Positions 56,120-64,000 of a stretch of DNA of 64,000 bases are shown one piece after another. Within the stretch, counting starts at the first letter, position 1. Every line of letters starts with the position of its first letter. The position numbers and the translations under genes were made by a program. The notes below the pieces were generated by a model that did no database searches, was not told where the DNA came from, and saw only the letters and a list, made by a program, of their open reading frames with translations. This stretch comes from an uncultured Pelagibacteraceae bacterium (GTDB lineage Bacteria; Pseudomonadota; Alphaproteobacteria; Pelagibacterales; Pelagibacteraceae), in NCBI GenBank assembly GCA_902524235.1, contig CABZCF010000003.1, positions 29,247 through 93,246 of the forward strand, given 5' to 3'.

Positions 56120-57414
56120 TGATAGAACGTTATTCTAGAAAAGAACTCAAAGATATTTGGTCCGAAGAGAATAAATACAAAATATGGCTAGCAGTGGAGA
56201 TTGCTGCAGCTGAGGCAATGGAAAAATTCAAAATAATACCAAAAGGTGTTTCTTCAATTGTTAAAAAAAAGGGTAAAATTAAGGTCAAGAGAATCCACGA
56301 TATAGAAGCAAGGGTTAAACATGATGTAATTGCATTTTTAACTTCAATTACTGAACAGGCAGGTATCAAAGCTAGGTATCTTCATCAGGGCATGACGTCA
56401 TCTGATGTATTGGATACAAGTTTTAATATTCAGCTCATGCAATCAGGTAAAATTATATTAAAAGATTTAGACAAAATTTTAATTGTTTTAAAGAGACAAG
56501 CTAAAAAATATAAAATGACACCTTGTATTGGAAGAAGTCATGGAATTCATGCGGAACCAATAACTTTTGGTTTAAAATTAGCATCATTTTATGAGGAATT
56601 TAAAAGGAATAAAAAAAGACTTAAAGATGCTATAGAAAATATATCTACTTGTGCAATTTCTGGAGCGGTTGGTACATTTGCAAATATCAATCCTAAAATT
56701 GAAGTTTATGTAGCAAAAAAATTAAAACTAAGACCGGAACCAATATCAACGCAAATTATCCCTAGAGACAGGCATGCTCATTATTTTACTACATTAGGAA
56801 TTATTTCTGGATCTATAGAGAGAGTTGCAACAGAAATAAGGCATTTACAAAGATCTGAAGTTTACGAATTACAGGAATACTTTTCTAAAGATCAAAAAGG
56901 TTCCTCTGCAATGCCTCATAAAAAAAATCCTATTCTCTCAGAAAACTTAACTGGACTTGCAAGAATTGTAAGAAGCCACGTAACACCTGCGTTAGAAAAT
57001 ATTTCATTGTGGCACGAAAGAGATATATCTCATTCAAGTGTCGAGAGAAGTATTGGTCCTGATGCAAACATTACTTTAGATTTTGCTTTGGTAAGATTGG
57101 GTAACCTCCTTGACAAAATGGTTGTGTATCCAAAAAAAATGTTAGAAAATTTAAATATAACTAGAGGTTTGGTTTTTTCGCAAGAGGTAATGCTTGAATT
57201 GACTAAAACTGGTATGTCTAGAGAAAAATCTTATAGATTAGTTCAAGGATACGCGAAGAAAAGCATATCTAATCATATAAATTTAATAGATTTATTAAAA
57301 AAAGATAAAAATGTTACAAACAGAATTTCAGAGAATAAGATTAATAAAATTTTTACTTATAAAAAACATTTTAAGAATGTTAATTATATATTTAATAGGG
57401 TTTTTAAAAAATGA
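56119..57414 (+). CDS. purB: Adenylosuccinate lyase
   Basis: Acts twice in purine synthesis, splitting fumarate from SAICAR and adenylosuccinate. Motifs are TSSDVLDTSF, GRSHGIHAEP and the fumarase/ASL signature GSSAMPHKKNPILSENL (about residue 260). The 431-residue length is normal. It is first of the pur genes here and overlaps purC by 4 bases. Confidence 0.96.
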   Translation: MIERYSRKELKDIWSEENKYKIWLAVEIAAAEAMEKFKIIPKGVSSIVKKKGKIKVKRIHDIEARVKHDVIAFLTSITEQAGIKARYLHQGMTSSDVLDTSFNIQLMQSGKIILKDLDKILIVLKRQAKKYKMTPCIGRSHGIHAEPITFGLKLASFYEEFKRNKKRLKDAIENISTCAISGAVGTFANINPKIEVYVAKKLKLRPEPISTQIIPRDRHAHYFTTLGIISGSIERVATEIRHLQRSEVYELQEYFSKDQKGSSAMPHKKNPILSENLTGLARIVRSHVTPALENISLWHERDISHSSVERSIGPDANITLDFALVRLGNLLDKMVVYPKKMLENLNITRGLVFSQEVMLELTKTGMSREKSYRLVQGYAKKSISNHINLIDLLKKDKNVTNRISENKINKIFTYKKHFKNVNYIFNRVFKK

Positions 57415-58196
57415 AAAAAGGAAAAAAGTTATATGAAGGTAAAGCTAAAATTATATACGCCACAAGTGAGAAAAATTTAGTAATTCAGCAATTTAAAGAT
57501 GATGCTACAGCCTTTAATAATAAAAAGAGAGCAAAGATTAATGGAAAAGGCATTTTAAACAACAGAATATCCGAACATATTCTTAAAAATCTTGGTCAAG
57601 TTGGAATTAAAAATCATTTGGTGAAAAGATTAAATATGAGGGAGCAATTAATAAAATCTGTAGAAATTGTGCCTATAGAATTTATAGTAAGGAACATTGC
57701 TACCGGATCTTTAACAAGTAGATTGGGAATTGAAGATGGAACAGTTTTAGAAAGCCCTTTAATAGAGTATTGCTATAAAAATGATGAACTAGGAGATCCT
57801 TTAATTTCAAAAGAGCATATTTTTGCTTTTAACTGGGCTACAAGAAAAGAAATAGAAAAAATTGATAAATATTTACACAGAATAAATGATTTTATGATTG
57901 GGATGTTTAGAGGTATTGGAATAAAGCTAGTTGATTTTAAAGTTGAATTTGGAAGATATAAAAGTGGTAATAAAAGCGAGATAATTTTAGCTGACGAAAT
58001 TAGCCCAGATACTTGCAGATTATGGGACATAAATTCAGAAAAAAAACTTGATAAAGACAGATTTAGAAAAAATTTAGGTAATGTTATGCAGGCATATCAA
58101 GATGTGGCTAGAAGACTGGGTATTCTTCATGAGGAATCAAATATAAGAACTGTTAAGTTTCCAAAACCTAAGGCAGTAAAAATAAAGAGAAAATGA
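57411..58196 (+). CDS. purC: SAICAR synthetase
   Basis: Converts CAIR and aspartate to SAICAR in purine synthesis. It starts KKLYEGKAKIIYATSEKNL and has PIEFIVRNIATGSLTSRLGI and LVDFKVEFGRYK, with LADEISPDTCRLWD. The length of 261 is typical. Its stop overlaps the purS start (ATGA). Confidence 0.96.
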   Translation: MKKGKKLYEGKAKIIYATSEKNLVIQQFKDDATAFNNKKRAKINGKGILNNRISEHILKNLGQVGIKNHLVKRLNMREQLIKSVEIVPIEFIVRNIATGSLTSRLGIEDGTVLESPLIEYCYKNDELGDPLISKEHIFAFNWATRKEIEKIDKYLHRINDFMIGMFRGIGIKLVDFKVEFGRYKSGNKSEIILADEISPDTCRLWDINSEKKLDKDRFRKNLGNVMQAYQDVARRLGILHEESNIRTVKFPKPKAVKIKRK

Positions 58197-58426
58197 AGAT
58201 TAAAGTAATTGTAACTTTAAAAAATGGGGTTCTTGATCCTCAAGGTAAAGCTATACAGCAAACATTAAATGGAATGGGTTTTTCTGAGGTAAATGAAGTT
58301 AGACAAGGAAAATATTTTGTTATTGAAGTTGGTCAACCAGATGAAAATAAAGCCAAATCTAAAGTGGATGAAATGTGTAAAAAGCTTTTAGCAAACTTAG
58401 TTATTGAGGATTATAAAATATTATAA
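58193..58426 (+). CDS. purS: Phosphoribosylformylglycinamidine synthase subunit PurS
   Basis: 77-residue small subunit of the three-part FGAM synthase (PurS, PurQ, PurL), dimeric, linking PurQ to PurL. It has DPQGKAIQQTLNGMGFSEVN and VRQGKYFVIEV. The presence of purS goes with the short purL downstream. Coupled to purC by overlap. Confidence 0.95.
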   Translation: MKIKVIVTLKNGVLDPQGKAIQQTLNGMGFSEVNEVRQGKYFVIEVGQPDENKAKSKVDEMCKKLLANLVIEDYKIL

Positions 58427-58429
58427 TTG

Positions 58430-59113
58430 ATGAAATCTTCAGTAATAATTTTTCCGGGCTCAAATTGTGATAGAGATATGGACGTTGCTCTTAAAAAGTA
58501 TGGTTTTAAAAATCATATGGTCTGGCACAATGACTTAAAGTTACCAAAATCAGATTTAGTAGTTCTTCCAGGAGGTTTTTCTTACGGTGACTATCTGAGA
58601 TGTGGAAGTATTGCTGGAAAATCAAAAATTATTAAGTCTGTAATCGATTTTGCAAATTCCGGTGGTTTAGTTTTAGGAATTTGTAATGGTTTTCAAATTT
58701 TAACTGAAACAGGTTTATTGCCTGGAGTATTACAACAAAATAAGTTTCTAAATTTTATTTGTAGGAATGTTCATGTAAAAATCAAAGATAAAGATAACAA
58801 ATATTTCAAAAATATAAAAAAAGATATTCTGGAATTACATATTGCACATAATGAGGGAAATTATTTTTGTTCAGATGAAGAGCTAAAAGCCATTAATGAA
58901 AACAATCAAGTGGCACTAACATATTGTGGCTTTGACGGAGCTGACAATGAAAAATTTAATCCTAATGGAGCGATTAAAAATATAGCTGGAGTATTTAATA
59001 AAAGTAAGAATGTATTAGGTATGATGCCACATCCTGAGAGAATGATAGATAAATATCTGTCCGGAGAAGATGGATCTATCTTTTTTGAAAATCTTTTAAA
59101 AATCAATAATTAA
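58430..59113 (+). CDS. purQ: Phosphoribosylformylglycinamidine synthase, glutaminase subunit PurQ
   Basis: Class I glutaminase that supplies ammonia to PurL. Start ATG 58430 is chosen over an in-frame TTG at 58427. The sequence shows FPGSNCDRDMDVAL, GGFSYGDYLRCG and the catalytic cysteine in VLGICNGFQILTETGLLPG. HPERM supplies the histidine/glutamate pair near the end. The stop overlaps the purL start (TAATG). Confidence 0.96.
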   Translation: MKSSVIIFPGSNCDRDMDVALKKYGFKNHMVWHNDLKLPKSDLVVLPGGFSYGDYLRCGSIAGKSKIIKSVIDFANSGGLVLGICNGFQILTETGLLPGVLQQNKFLNFICRNVHVKIKDKDNKYFKNIKKDILELHIAHNEGNYFCSDEELKAINENNQVALTYCGFDGADNEKFNPNGAIKNIAGVFNKSKNVLGMMPHPERMIDKYLSGEDGSIFFENLLKINN

Positions 59114-61305
59114 TGGAAGTAAATGAACAAACAGCAATAGATCATGGTTTAAGTAAAGATGAGTTTAAAAAAATAAATGATCTTCTTAAAAGAAAACCGA
59201 ACTTTACTGAATTATCAATCTTTTCAGCTATGTGGAATGAGCATTGCTCATATAAATCTTCTAGAAAACATCTTAAAAATTTACACACAGAAGGATCCCA
59301 AGTTATTCAAGGACCAGGTGAAAATGCCGGTGTGGTTGATATTGGAGACGATGAGGCAATAGTTTTTAAAATCGAAAGTCACAACCATCCTTCTTTTATT
59401 GAGCCATATCAAGGTGCTGCTACAGGTATTGGAGGAATTATGAGAGATGTATTTACTATGGGTGCAAGACCTATAGCAAATCTAAATTCGATTCATTTCG
59501 GATCTACTCAAAATAAAAAAACAAAAAATTTGTTAAGAGGAGTTGTGAAAGGAATTGGTGGATATGGAAATTGTATTGGTGTACCAACAATTGCAGGACA
59601 AACTCATTTTGACGAGTCTTATAATGGTAATATTTTAGTAAATGCAATGACGCTTGGTCTTGTTAATAAAAATAAGATTTTTTATTCTAAAGCTGCCGGA
59701 TTAAATAAACCTGTAATATATGTTGGTTCCAAAACGGGTAGAGACGGAATTCACGGTGCGAGTATGGCGTCTGCTGTATTTGATGATAAAATTGAGGAAA
59801 AGAAACCTACTGTTCAGGTAGGTGATCCATTTACAGAAAAGTTATTACTTGAAGCATGTTTAGAGTTAATGAAAGAGGACTCTATAATTTCTATTCAAGA
59901 TATGGGGGCTGCAGGGTTAACTTCTTCTAGTGTAGAGATGGCATCGAAAGGTAAGCTTGGTATAGAGCTAGATCTTAGTAAAGTTCCTTGTAGAGAAACA
60001 GAAATGACTCCCTATGAGATCATGTTATCTGAAAGCCAAGAAAGAATGTTAATTATACTGGAAAATGGTAAAGAAGATAAGGCTAAAGAAATTTTTGATA
60101 AATGGAATTTAGATTTTGCAGTAATTGGAAAAACAACAAATACTAAAAATTTAGAGCTAATTTTTAAAAATAAAAAGGTAGCTCAAATACCAATAGATTT
60201 TTTAGCAGAAAATGCACCGATGTATGACAGAAAGTGGAAAAAGTCTAAACTTCCACAAAAAATTGATTATCCAAAAGAAACATTTAAATCACTTAAACTA
60301 GAAAACTGCTTAATTAAAATTTTATCTAATCCTAATATTTGTGACAAGAAATGGATTTGGGAACAATATGATCATACTGTAATGGGAGATACAATTCAGA
60401 AACCAGGTGGTGACGCCGGTGTAGTTAGAGTCCATGGCACAAATAAAGCGGTGGCCGCATGTGTAGACTCATCAGCAATTTATTGCTTTGCTCATCCATT
60501 GACAGGTGGAAAACAGGTTGTAAGCGAAAGTTGGAGAAATTTAATTTCAGTAGGAGCTAAACCTATTGCAATAACTAACTGTTTAAATTTTGGTAATCCA
60601 GAAAAAGAAAAAAATATGGGAGAATTTGTTGAATGTGTGAACGGTATTTCCGAAGCTGCCAAATATCTCAATTTTCCTGTAGTTTCAGGTAATGTGTCTT
60701 TTTATAATGAGACTAAAGATAAAGGAATTAAACCAACTCCCTCTATAGGTGGGATTGGTTTGATCGAAGACTATAAGAATATGATAACTATGAGTCTGAA
60801 AAACGAAGATAACATAATATTAGTTATAGGAAAAACTGAGGGTTATTTAGATCAAAGTATTTTCTCAAGAACTGTATTATTAGAAAAAAAAGGACCGCCA
60901 CCAGAAGTTAATTTATTTAATGAAAAAAATAATGGTGAAACAATATTAAAGCTAATAGGTAATAAATTAATACTATCATGCCACGATGTATCAGTTGGCG
61001 GTATTCTTACTGCTGTTTCAAAAATGTGTATAAAGGGTAAAAAAGGCGTTAAAATCAATCCACAAATAAACTTCCTGAATAAATTTAGTTATTTTTTTGC
61101 TGAAGATCAAGGAAGATATATAGTTGAAATTGAAAAGAAAAATTTAGACCCAGTTAAAAAATTATTAAAAGAAAATTCTGTGCATTTTGACGAATTTGGT
61201 GTTGTAACTAAAGAAAAATTACAATTTAAAGATGAATTAAACATAAGTATTGTAGATTTAAGCAAAAAGTATAAATCTTGGTTAGAAAATTATATGGCTA
61301 ATTAA
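59113..61305 (+). CDS. purL: Phosphoribosylformylglycinamidine synthase subunit PurL
   Basis: ATP-dependent synthetase subunit. The 730-residue form lacks the fused glutaminase domain of long PurL (about 1300), consistent with separate purS and purQ. It has EHCSYKSSRKHLK, GPGENAGVVDIGDDEAIVFK, ESHNHPSFIEPYQGAATGIG and a duplicated ATP-binding half. One base separates it from bolA. Confidence 0.97.
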   Translation: MEVNEQTAIDHGLSKDEFKKINDLLKRKPNFTELSIFSAMWNEHCSYKSSRKHLKNLHTEGSQVIQGPGENAGVVDIGDDEAIVFKIESHNHPSFIEPYQGAATGIGGIMRDVFTMGARPIANLNSIHFGSTQNKKTKNLLRGVVKGIGGYGNCIGVPTIAGQTHFDESYNGNILVNAMTLGLVNKNKIFYSKAAGLNKPVIYVGSKTGRDGIHGASMASAVFDDKIEEKKPTVQVGDPFTEKLLLEACLELMKEDSIISIQDMGAAGLTSSSVEMASKGKLGIELDLSKVPCRETEMTPYEIMLSESQERMLIILENGKEDKAKEIFDKWNLDFAVIGKTTNTKNLELIFKNKKVAQIPIDFLAENAPMYDRKWKKSKLPQKIDYPKETFKSLKLENCLIKILSNPNICDKKWIWEQYDHTVMGDTIQKPGGDAGVVRVHGTNKAVAACVDSSAIYCFAHPLTGGKQVVSESWRNLISVGAKPIAITNCLNFGNPEKEKNMGEFVECVNGISEAAKYLNFPVVSGNVSFYNETKDKGIKPTPSIGGIGLIEDYKNMITMSLKNEDNIILVIGKTEGYLDQSIFSRTVLLEKKGPPPEVNLFNEKNNGETILKLIGNKLILSCHDVSVGGILTAVSKMCIKGKKGVKINPQINFLNKFSYFFAEDQGRYIVEIEKKNLDPVKKLLKENSVHFDEFGVVTKEKLQFKDELNISIVDLSKKYKSWLENYMAN

Positions 61306-61306
61306 T

Positions 61307-61552
61307 ATGGCAATGGATTTAAAAGAAATAGAAAGATTAATTAAAGAGGCGTTTCCTGATGCAACAGTGGATATTAAAGATTTAGCCGGTGATGGAAATC
61401 ATTATTCTGCTACGGTCATTTCGTCCCAATTTGAAGGAAAATCTAAAATTCAACAGCATAAAATGGTATATAATTCACTTAAAGGTAAAATGGGTAATGA
61501 GTTGCATGCTTTAGCCTTAAAAACGAAGGAGAAAAATGGATCAACAAATTAA
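61307..61552 (+). CDS. bolA: BolA-family protein
   Basis: 81-residue BolA-fold protein with DATVDIKDLAGDGNHYSATV and QQHKMVYNSLKGKMGNELHA, including the conserved histidines that bind a [2Fe-2S] cluster with a monothiol glutaredoxin. The partner is encoded right after, overlapping by 17 bases, which fits a BolA-Grx4 complex. Confidence 0.92.
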   Translation: MAMDLKEIERLIKEAFPDATVDIKDLAGDGNHYSATVISSQFEGKSKIQQHKMVYNSLKGKMGNELHALALKTKEKNGSTN

Positions 61553-61871
61553 AGATTTAATTACAAATGAAATAAACGAAAATGAAATTTGTTTATTTAT
61601 GAAAGGCACACCTGATGCTCCTGAATGTGGTTTTTCAATGGCTGTCGCTAATATTTTAAAAGTTATGGAAGTTAAGTTTAAAGGCGTCAATGTTCTTACC
61701 GATCAAAACTTAAGGCAAGGTATTAAGGAATATAGTGAATGGCCAACTATACCTCAATTGTACGTCAAGAATGAATTTGTTGGCGGATGTGATATTATAA
61801 AAGAAATGTATGCTAGTGGAGAACTTGCAAAACATTTTGACGATAAGCAGATATCTTATAAAAAATCCTAA
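61536..61871 (+). CDS. grxD: Monothiol glutaredoxin (Grx4 type)
   Basis: CGFS-type glutaredoxin, a carrier of [2Fe-2S] clusters. The active-site motif CGFS is at residues 31-34 (DAPECGFSMAVA), and the glutathione-site WPTIPQLYV and GGCDIIKEMYASGEL follow. The 111-residue length is typical. Coupled to bolA. It converges with the autotransporter gene, whose stop codon begins at the adjacent base. Confidence 0.96.
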   Translation: MDQQIKDLITNEINENEICLFMKGTPDAPECGFSMAVANILKVMEVKFKGVNVLTDQNLRQGIKEYSEWPTIPQLYVKNEFVGGCDIIKEMYASGELAKHFDDKQISYKKS

Positions 61872-64000
61872 CTAAAACTTGCTAGCAACATTTAAATTTA
61901 TTTCATAATCAGGGAATTTCTCTAATACGTCATATTCAGAATTTAATGAAATATCTAAACCATTTATTGTTTTTTTGTAGGTTGCTGAAGCTGTTTTATC
62001 GACTAATCCTAAAGCAATTTCGTCTTTTCTATGTGTAATATAACCTACTGTGAAATAATAAGTATCGCTTTGACTATCTTCAGTTTCAACTCTTTCATAA
62101 AAAAACATCATTGATGGTCCAGTGTTATTGACCACATCAAATCCAACTTTACCTTTAATACTTTTATCGTCTTCTTGATCAATTGATTTTGTATACTTAG
62201 TGTTTGGATCAGAAACATAATTTAAAGAAACATCTGAATTAGGACTTAAATCATATCCTAGCTCTAAAGCAAAAGAAGGTCTAATAGTGTAATCTTCTTT
62301 ATAGATTTCATTACTTAAATTAAACCCACCATATAATCCAACAGTCTCTACTGTCTGTTCGTCGTATTTTAATGGATTGGTTCCTTTCTCACTATATTCA
62401 TCTAATACTGTATAACCAAGATCTAGTCTTAAATTAGGAGATACTTCTATTTGATTGTTTTTAAAAGTCTTTATAGCTTGTAATGAGCCAAAAATTTGTT
62501 TTCCATTTCTAGACCCAGTTAAAGTATTGCTTCCGCTTTTTCTTATATTTTTAATATCTAGTTTACTTAGTCCTAGAACTCCCTCAAAGTAATTATTACT
62601 ACCTCGATTAAATGCTCTGTATAATGAAAAACTATAAGAGTCTATATCGCTAGACGTACCTTTGTCTCCTACTTTAGCGTCTTCTTGAATATATGTAATC
62701 GTATATCCGTGCACTGATTGATTATTAATTTTTTTATCCATTCCCAATGTAACAGCATTAGTATCAATATCTTTTTTAGATGATTTTCTTGATGCATCGA
62801 CTTTACCGACACTTACACTTCCCTCACTCCAAAAGAGCCAGCTGTCTGAGATTTTCTTTTCAGGTTTAGTGGTGTCAACTGATTGCGAAATTAATTTTGA
62901 AAGATCATTTAATTTAGGATCACTGAAATTAAAATTAATTTTTTGGGCTAATAATTCATCACCCAAACTATATCTTCTTATCCAATTAAGTCTGTTAAAT
63001 ATAGGTGTTGTAACACCTGTAACTATTTTTTTTGGCGCCTCTGTTTGTACCTCTATCAATCCAACTACATCTTTATCATCTAGGGGGTTTGTAGGTAAAG
63101 ATCCTGTTGTAAAATTAAGTGTGGTTGTATCACTAATACCGGCATATGAATTATTAGATAAATCAATAATTGCTGTGGAAGCAATTTTTACATAATAATC
63201 AACTTCTTTTTCTAAATCTGCTGATGGATTAATAGTTATTTCAGTAGACTCTGATCCGCTAACATCACTTGTGACATCAAAAGTTTCAACAACAGAGTCA
63301 TCGCTGGCTTTATGTAAAACTATATTTCCAGTTCCAACTCTAACAATTTCACTAAATGTTAAAACTATATTTGTATCGATAGGGACATCTGTTTGACCAT
63401 CTGAGGGATTAGAAGATGATAATGTTGGGAGAGTACCTGGAACATCATCACTCCAGGAGGGAGCGCCTTCAAAACTACCATCATTATTTCCTTCATCATC
63501 AGTTAATGTTGTGCCAGCTCCATTATCGCTATCCATCGTGTAGTATGCTACTAGATTATCTTTTGAGGAATAATCCCCATAATTTTCCTTTGCATAAAGT
63601 GTTTCACCACCATTATATAATTCTGAAATTTCTGCATCTGTCAGAGCCTCATCCCAAACAGCAACATCATCTATTTTCCCTTTAAAAAAAAATAAAGCCT
63701 CAGCAGCATCATTTTCTGTGGCACCAGCACCAATTCTTGTAGGCCTAGTTGTGTTTTGACGATTCAAATTTAGTTCAGAGGTTGTAGATTGTATGAATGC
63801 CCCATCTAAAAATAAATCCATTTGATTAGAACCGTTGTATCTTATTACCCAATGATTCCAACCGGGAGTTCCTGGGTTCCCCCCTCCATTAGTTTTCCAG
63901 GTACTTTGTTCATTACTTGCAATTGTTGCCCAACTCCCAACGGGTATTCCCTTCCAATATTGAAGTTTACTATCTGACATTCTTAAATACATCACATAAC
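61872..64000 (-). CDS. LamG/Ig-like/autotransporter surface protein (N-terminus beyond window)
   Basis: The frame is open to the window edge, so the N-terminus is missing. Visible order, counting from the edge: a LamG-type jelly roll (WNHWVIRYNGSNQMDLFLDG, KIDDVAVWDEALTDAEISEL) over roughly the first 135 residues, a Big_5 Ig-like domain (NPSDGQTDVPIDTNIVLTFS, about residues 195-295), and from about 385 an autotransporter-type beta-barrel with strands such as VTLGMDKKINNQSVHGYTI and SYSFSLYRAFNRGSNNYFEG. The last residue is phenylalanine (NVASKF). It probably displays a carbohydrate-binding passenger; substrate unknown. Confidence 0.85.
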   Translation of the reverse strand, partial: YVMYLRMSDSKLQYWKGIPVGSWATIASNEQSTWKTNGGGNPGTPGWNHWVIRYNGSNQMDLFLDGAFIQSTTSELNLNRQNTTRPTRIGAGATENDAAEALFFFKGKIDDVAVWDEALTDAEISELYNGGETLYAKENYGDYSSKDNLVAYYTMDSDNGAGTTLTDDEGNNDGSFEGAPSWSDDVPGTLPTLSSSNPSDGQTDVPIDTNIVLTFSEIVRVGTGNIVLHKASDDSVVETFDVTSDVSGSESTEITINPSADLEKEVDYYVKIASTAIIDLSNNSYAGISDTTTLNFTTGSLPTNPLDDKDVVGLIEVQTEAPKKIVTGVTTPIFNRLNWIRRYSLGDELLAQKINFNFSDPKLNDLSKLISQSVDTTKPEKKISDSWLFWSEGSVSVGKVDASRKSSKKDIDTNAVTLGMDKKINNQSVHGYTITYIQEDAKVGDKGTSSDIDSYSFSLYRAFNRGSNNYFEGVLGLSKLDIKNIRKSGSNTLTGSRNGKQIFGSLQAIKTFKNNQIEVSPNLRLDLGYTVLDEYSEKGTNPLKYDEQTVETVGLYGGFNLSNEIYKEDYTIRPSFALELGYDLSPNSDVSLNYVSDPNTKYTKSIDQEDDKSIKGKVGFDVVNNTGPSMMFFYERVETEDSQSDTYYFTVGYITHRKDEIALGLVDKTASATYKKTINGLDISLNSEYDVLEKFPDYEINLNVASKF

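Overview
The window is a very A+T-rich, tightly packed chromosomal segment of an alphaproteobacterium of the SAR11 (Pelagibacterales) type. The placement rests on the low GC, intergenic gaps of 0-50 bases, many 1-4 base start/stop overlaps, lysine/asparagine/isoleucine-rich proteins, and a single large ribosomal/RNA polymerase gene block. This is inference from gene content and order; no species call is possible from the sequence alone.

Layout. (1) 1-2767: a partial MgtE Mg2+ transporter (minus), lipB (plus) and an RluC-type pseudouridine synthase (minus). (2) 2781-31396: about 28 kb read entirely on the minus strand. In transcription order it holds a promoter, tRNA-Tyr, tRNA-Gly, tuf, tRNA-Trp, secE, nusG, rplK, rplA, rplJ, rplL, rpoB, rpoC, rpsL, rpsG, fusA, the S10 and spc operons, secY, adk, rpsM, rpsK, rpoA and rplQ. 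The tuf, beta, str, S10, spc and alpha operons are thus fused end to end. rpmD and rpmJ are missing from their usual positions. (3) 31449-32303: a frameshifted rRNA 2'-O-methyltransferase gene (rlmB-like) and tRNA-Thr on the plus strand. (4) 32312-36127: a secreted protein, a FecR-domain protein and a TPR/beta-barrel protein in one operon, then NAD kinase. (5) 36134-38722: three sugar genes, namely a Gfo/Idh/MocA oxidoreductase, a half-length NDP-hexose 2,3-dehydratase and a GT17-like transferase. (6) 38731-47700: an accessory island. It begins with an intact tRNA-Leu(UAA) and contains four further copies of that tRNA's 5' part, all in the same orientation, which split the island into cargo blocks: a methyltransferase, a secreted alpha/beta hydrolase, a six-gene envelope cluster built around a FlgT/CsgG-like protein, and a small outer-membrane barrel. 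(7) 47703-53877: surface-glycan genes (GNAT, DegT aminotransferase, GT2, multispanning membrane protein, sugar C-methyltransferase, GGCT-like, FkbM-like methyltransferase). (8) 53886-61871: housekeeping genes: a CinA-like gene divergent from sfsA, then map, purB, purC, purS, purQ, purL, bolA and grxD in one overlapping operon. (9) 61872-64000: a partial LamG/Ig-like/autotransporter protein.

The most notable material is the tRNA-Leu remnant series. The copies degrade with distance from the intact gene (about 96% over 109 bases, then about 50 bases, then a heavily diverged copy), as expected if blocks were inserted one after another at the same tRNA anticodon loop. No integrase gene is visible in the window. 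The island interrupts two halves of a surface-sugar region whose enzymes (2,3-dehydratase, 3-ketoreductase-like oxidoreductase, DegT aminotransferase, C-methyltransferase) could together make a deoxy or branched sugar. The second notable item is the rRNA methyltransferase, whose start and body are in different frames on either side of a run of eight Ts.
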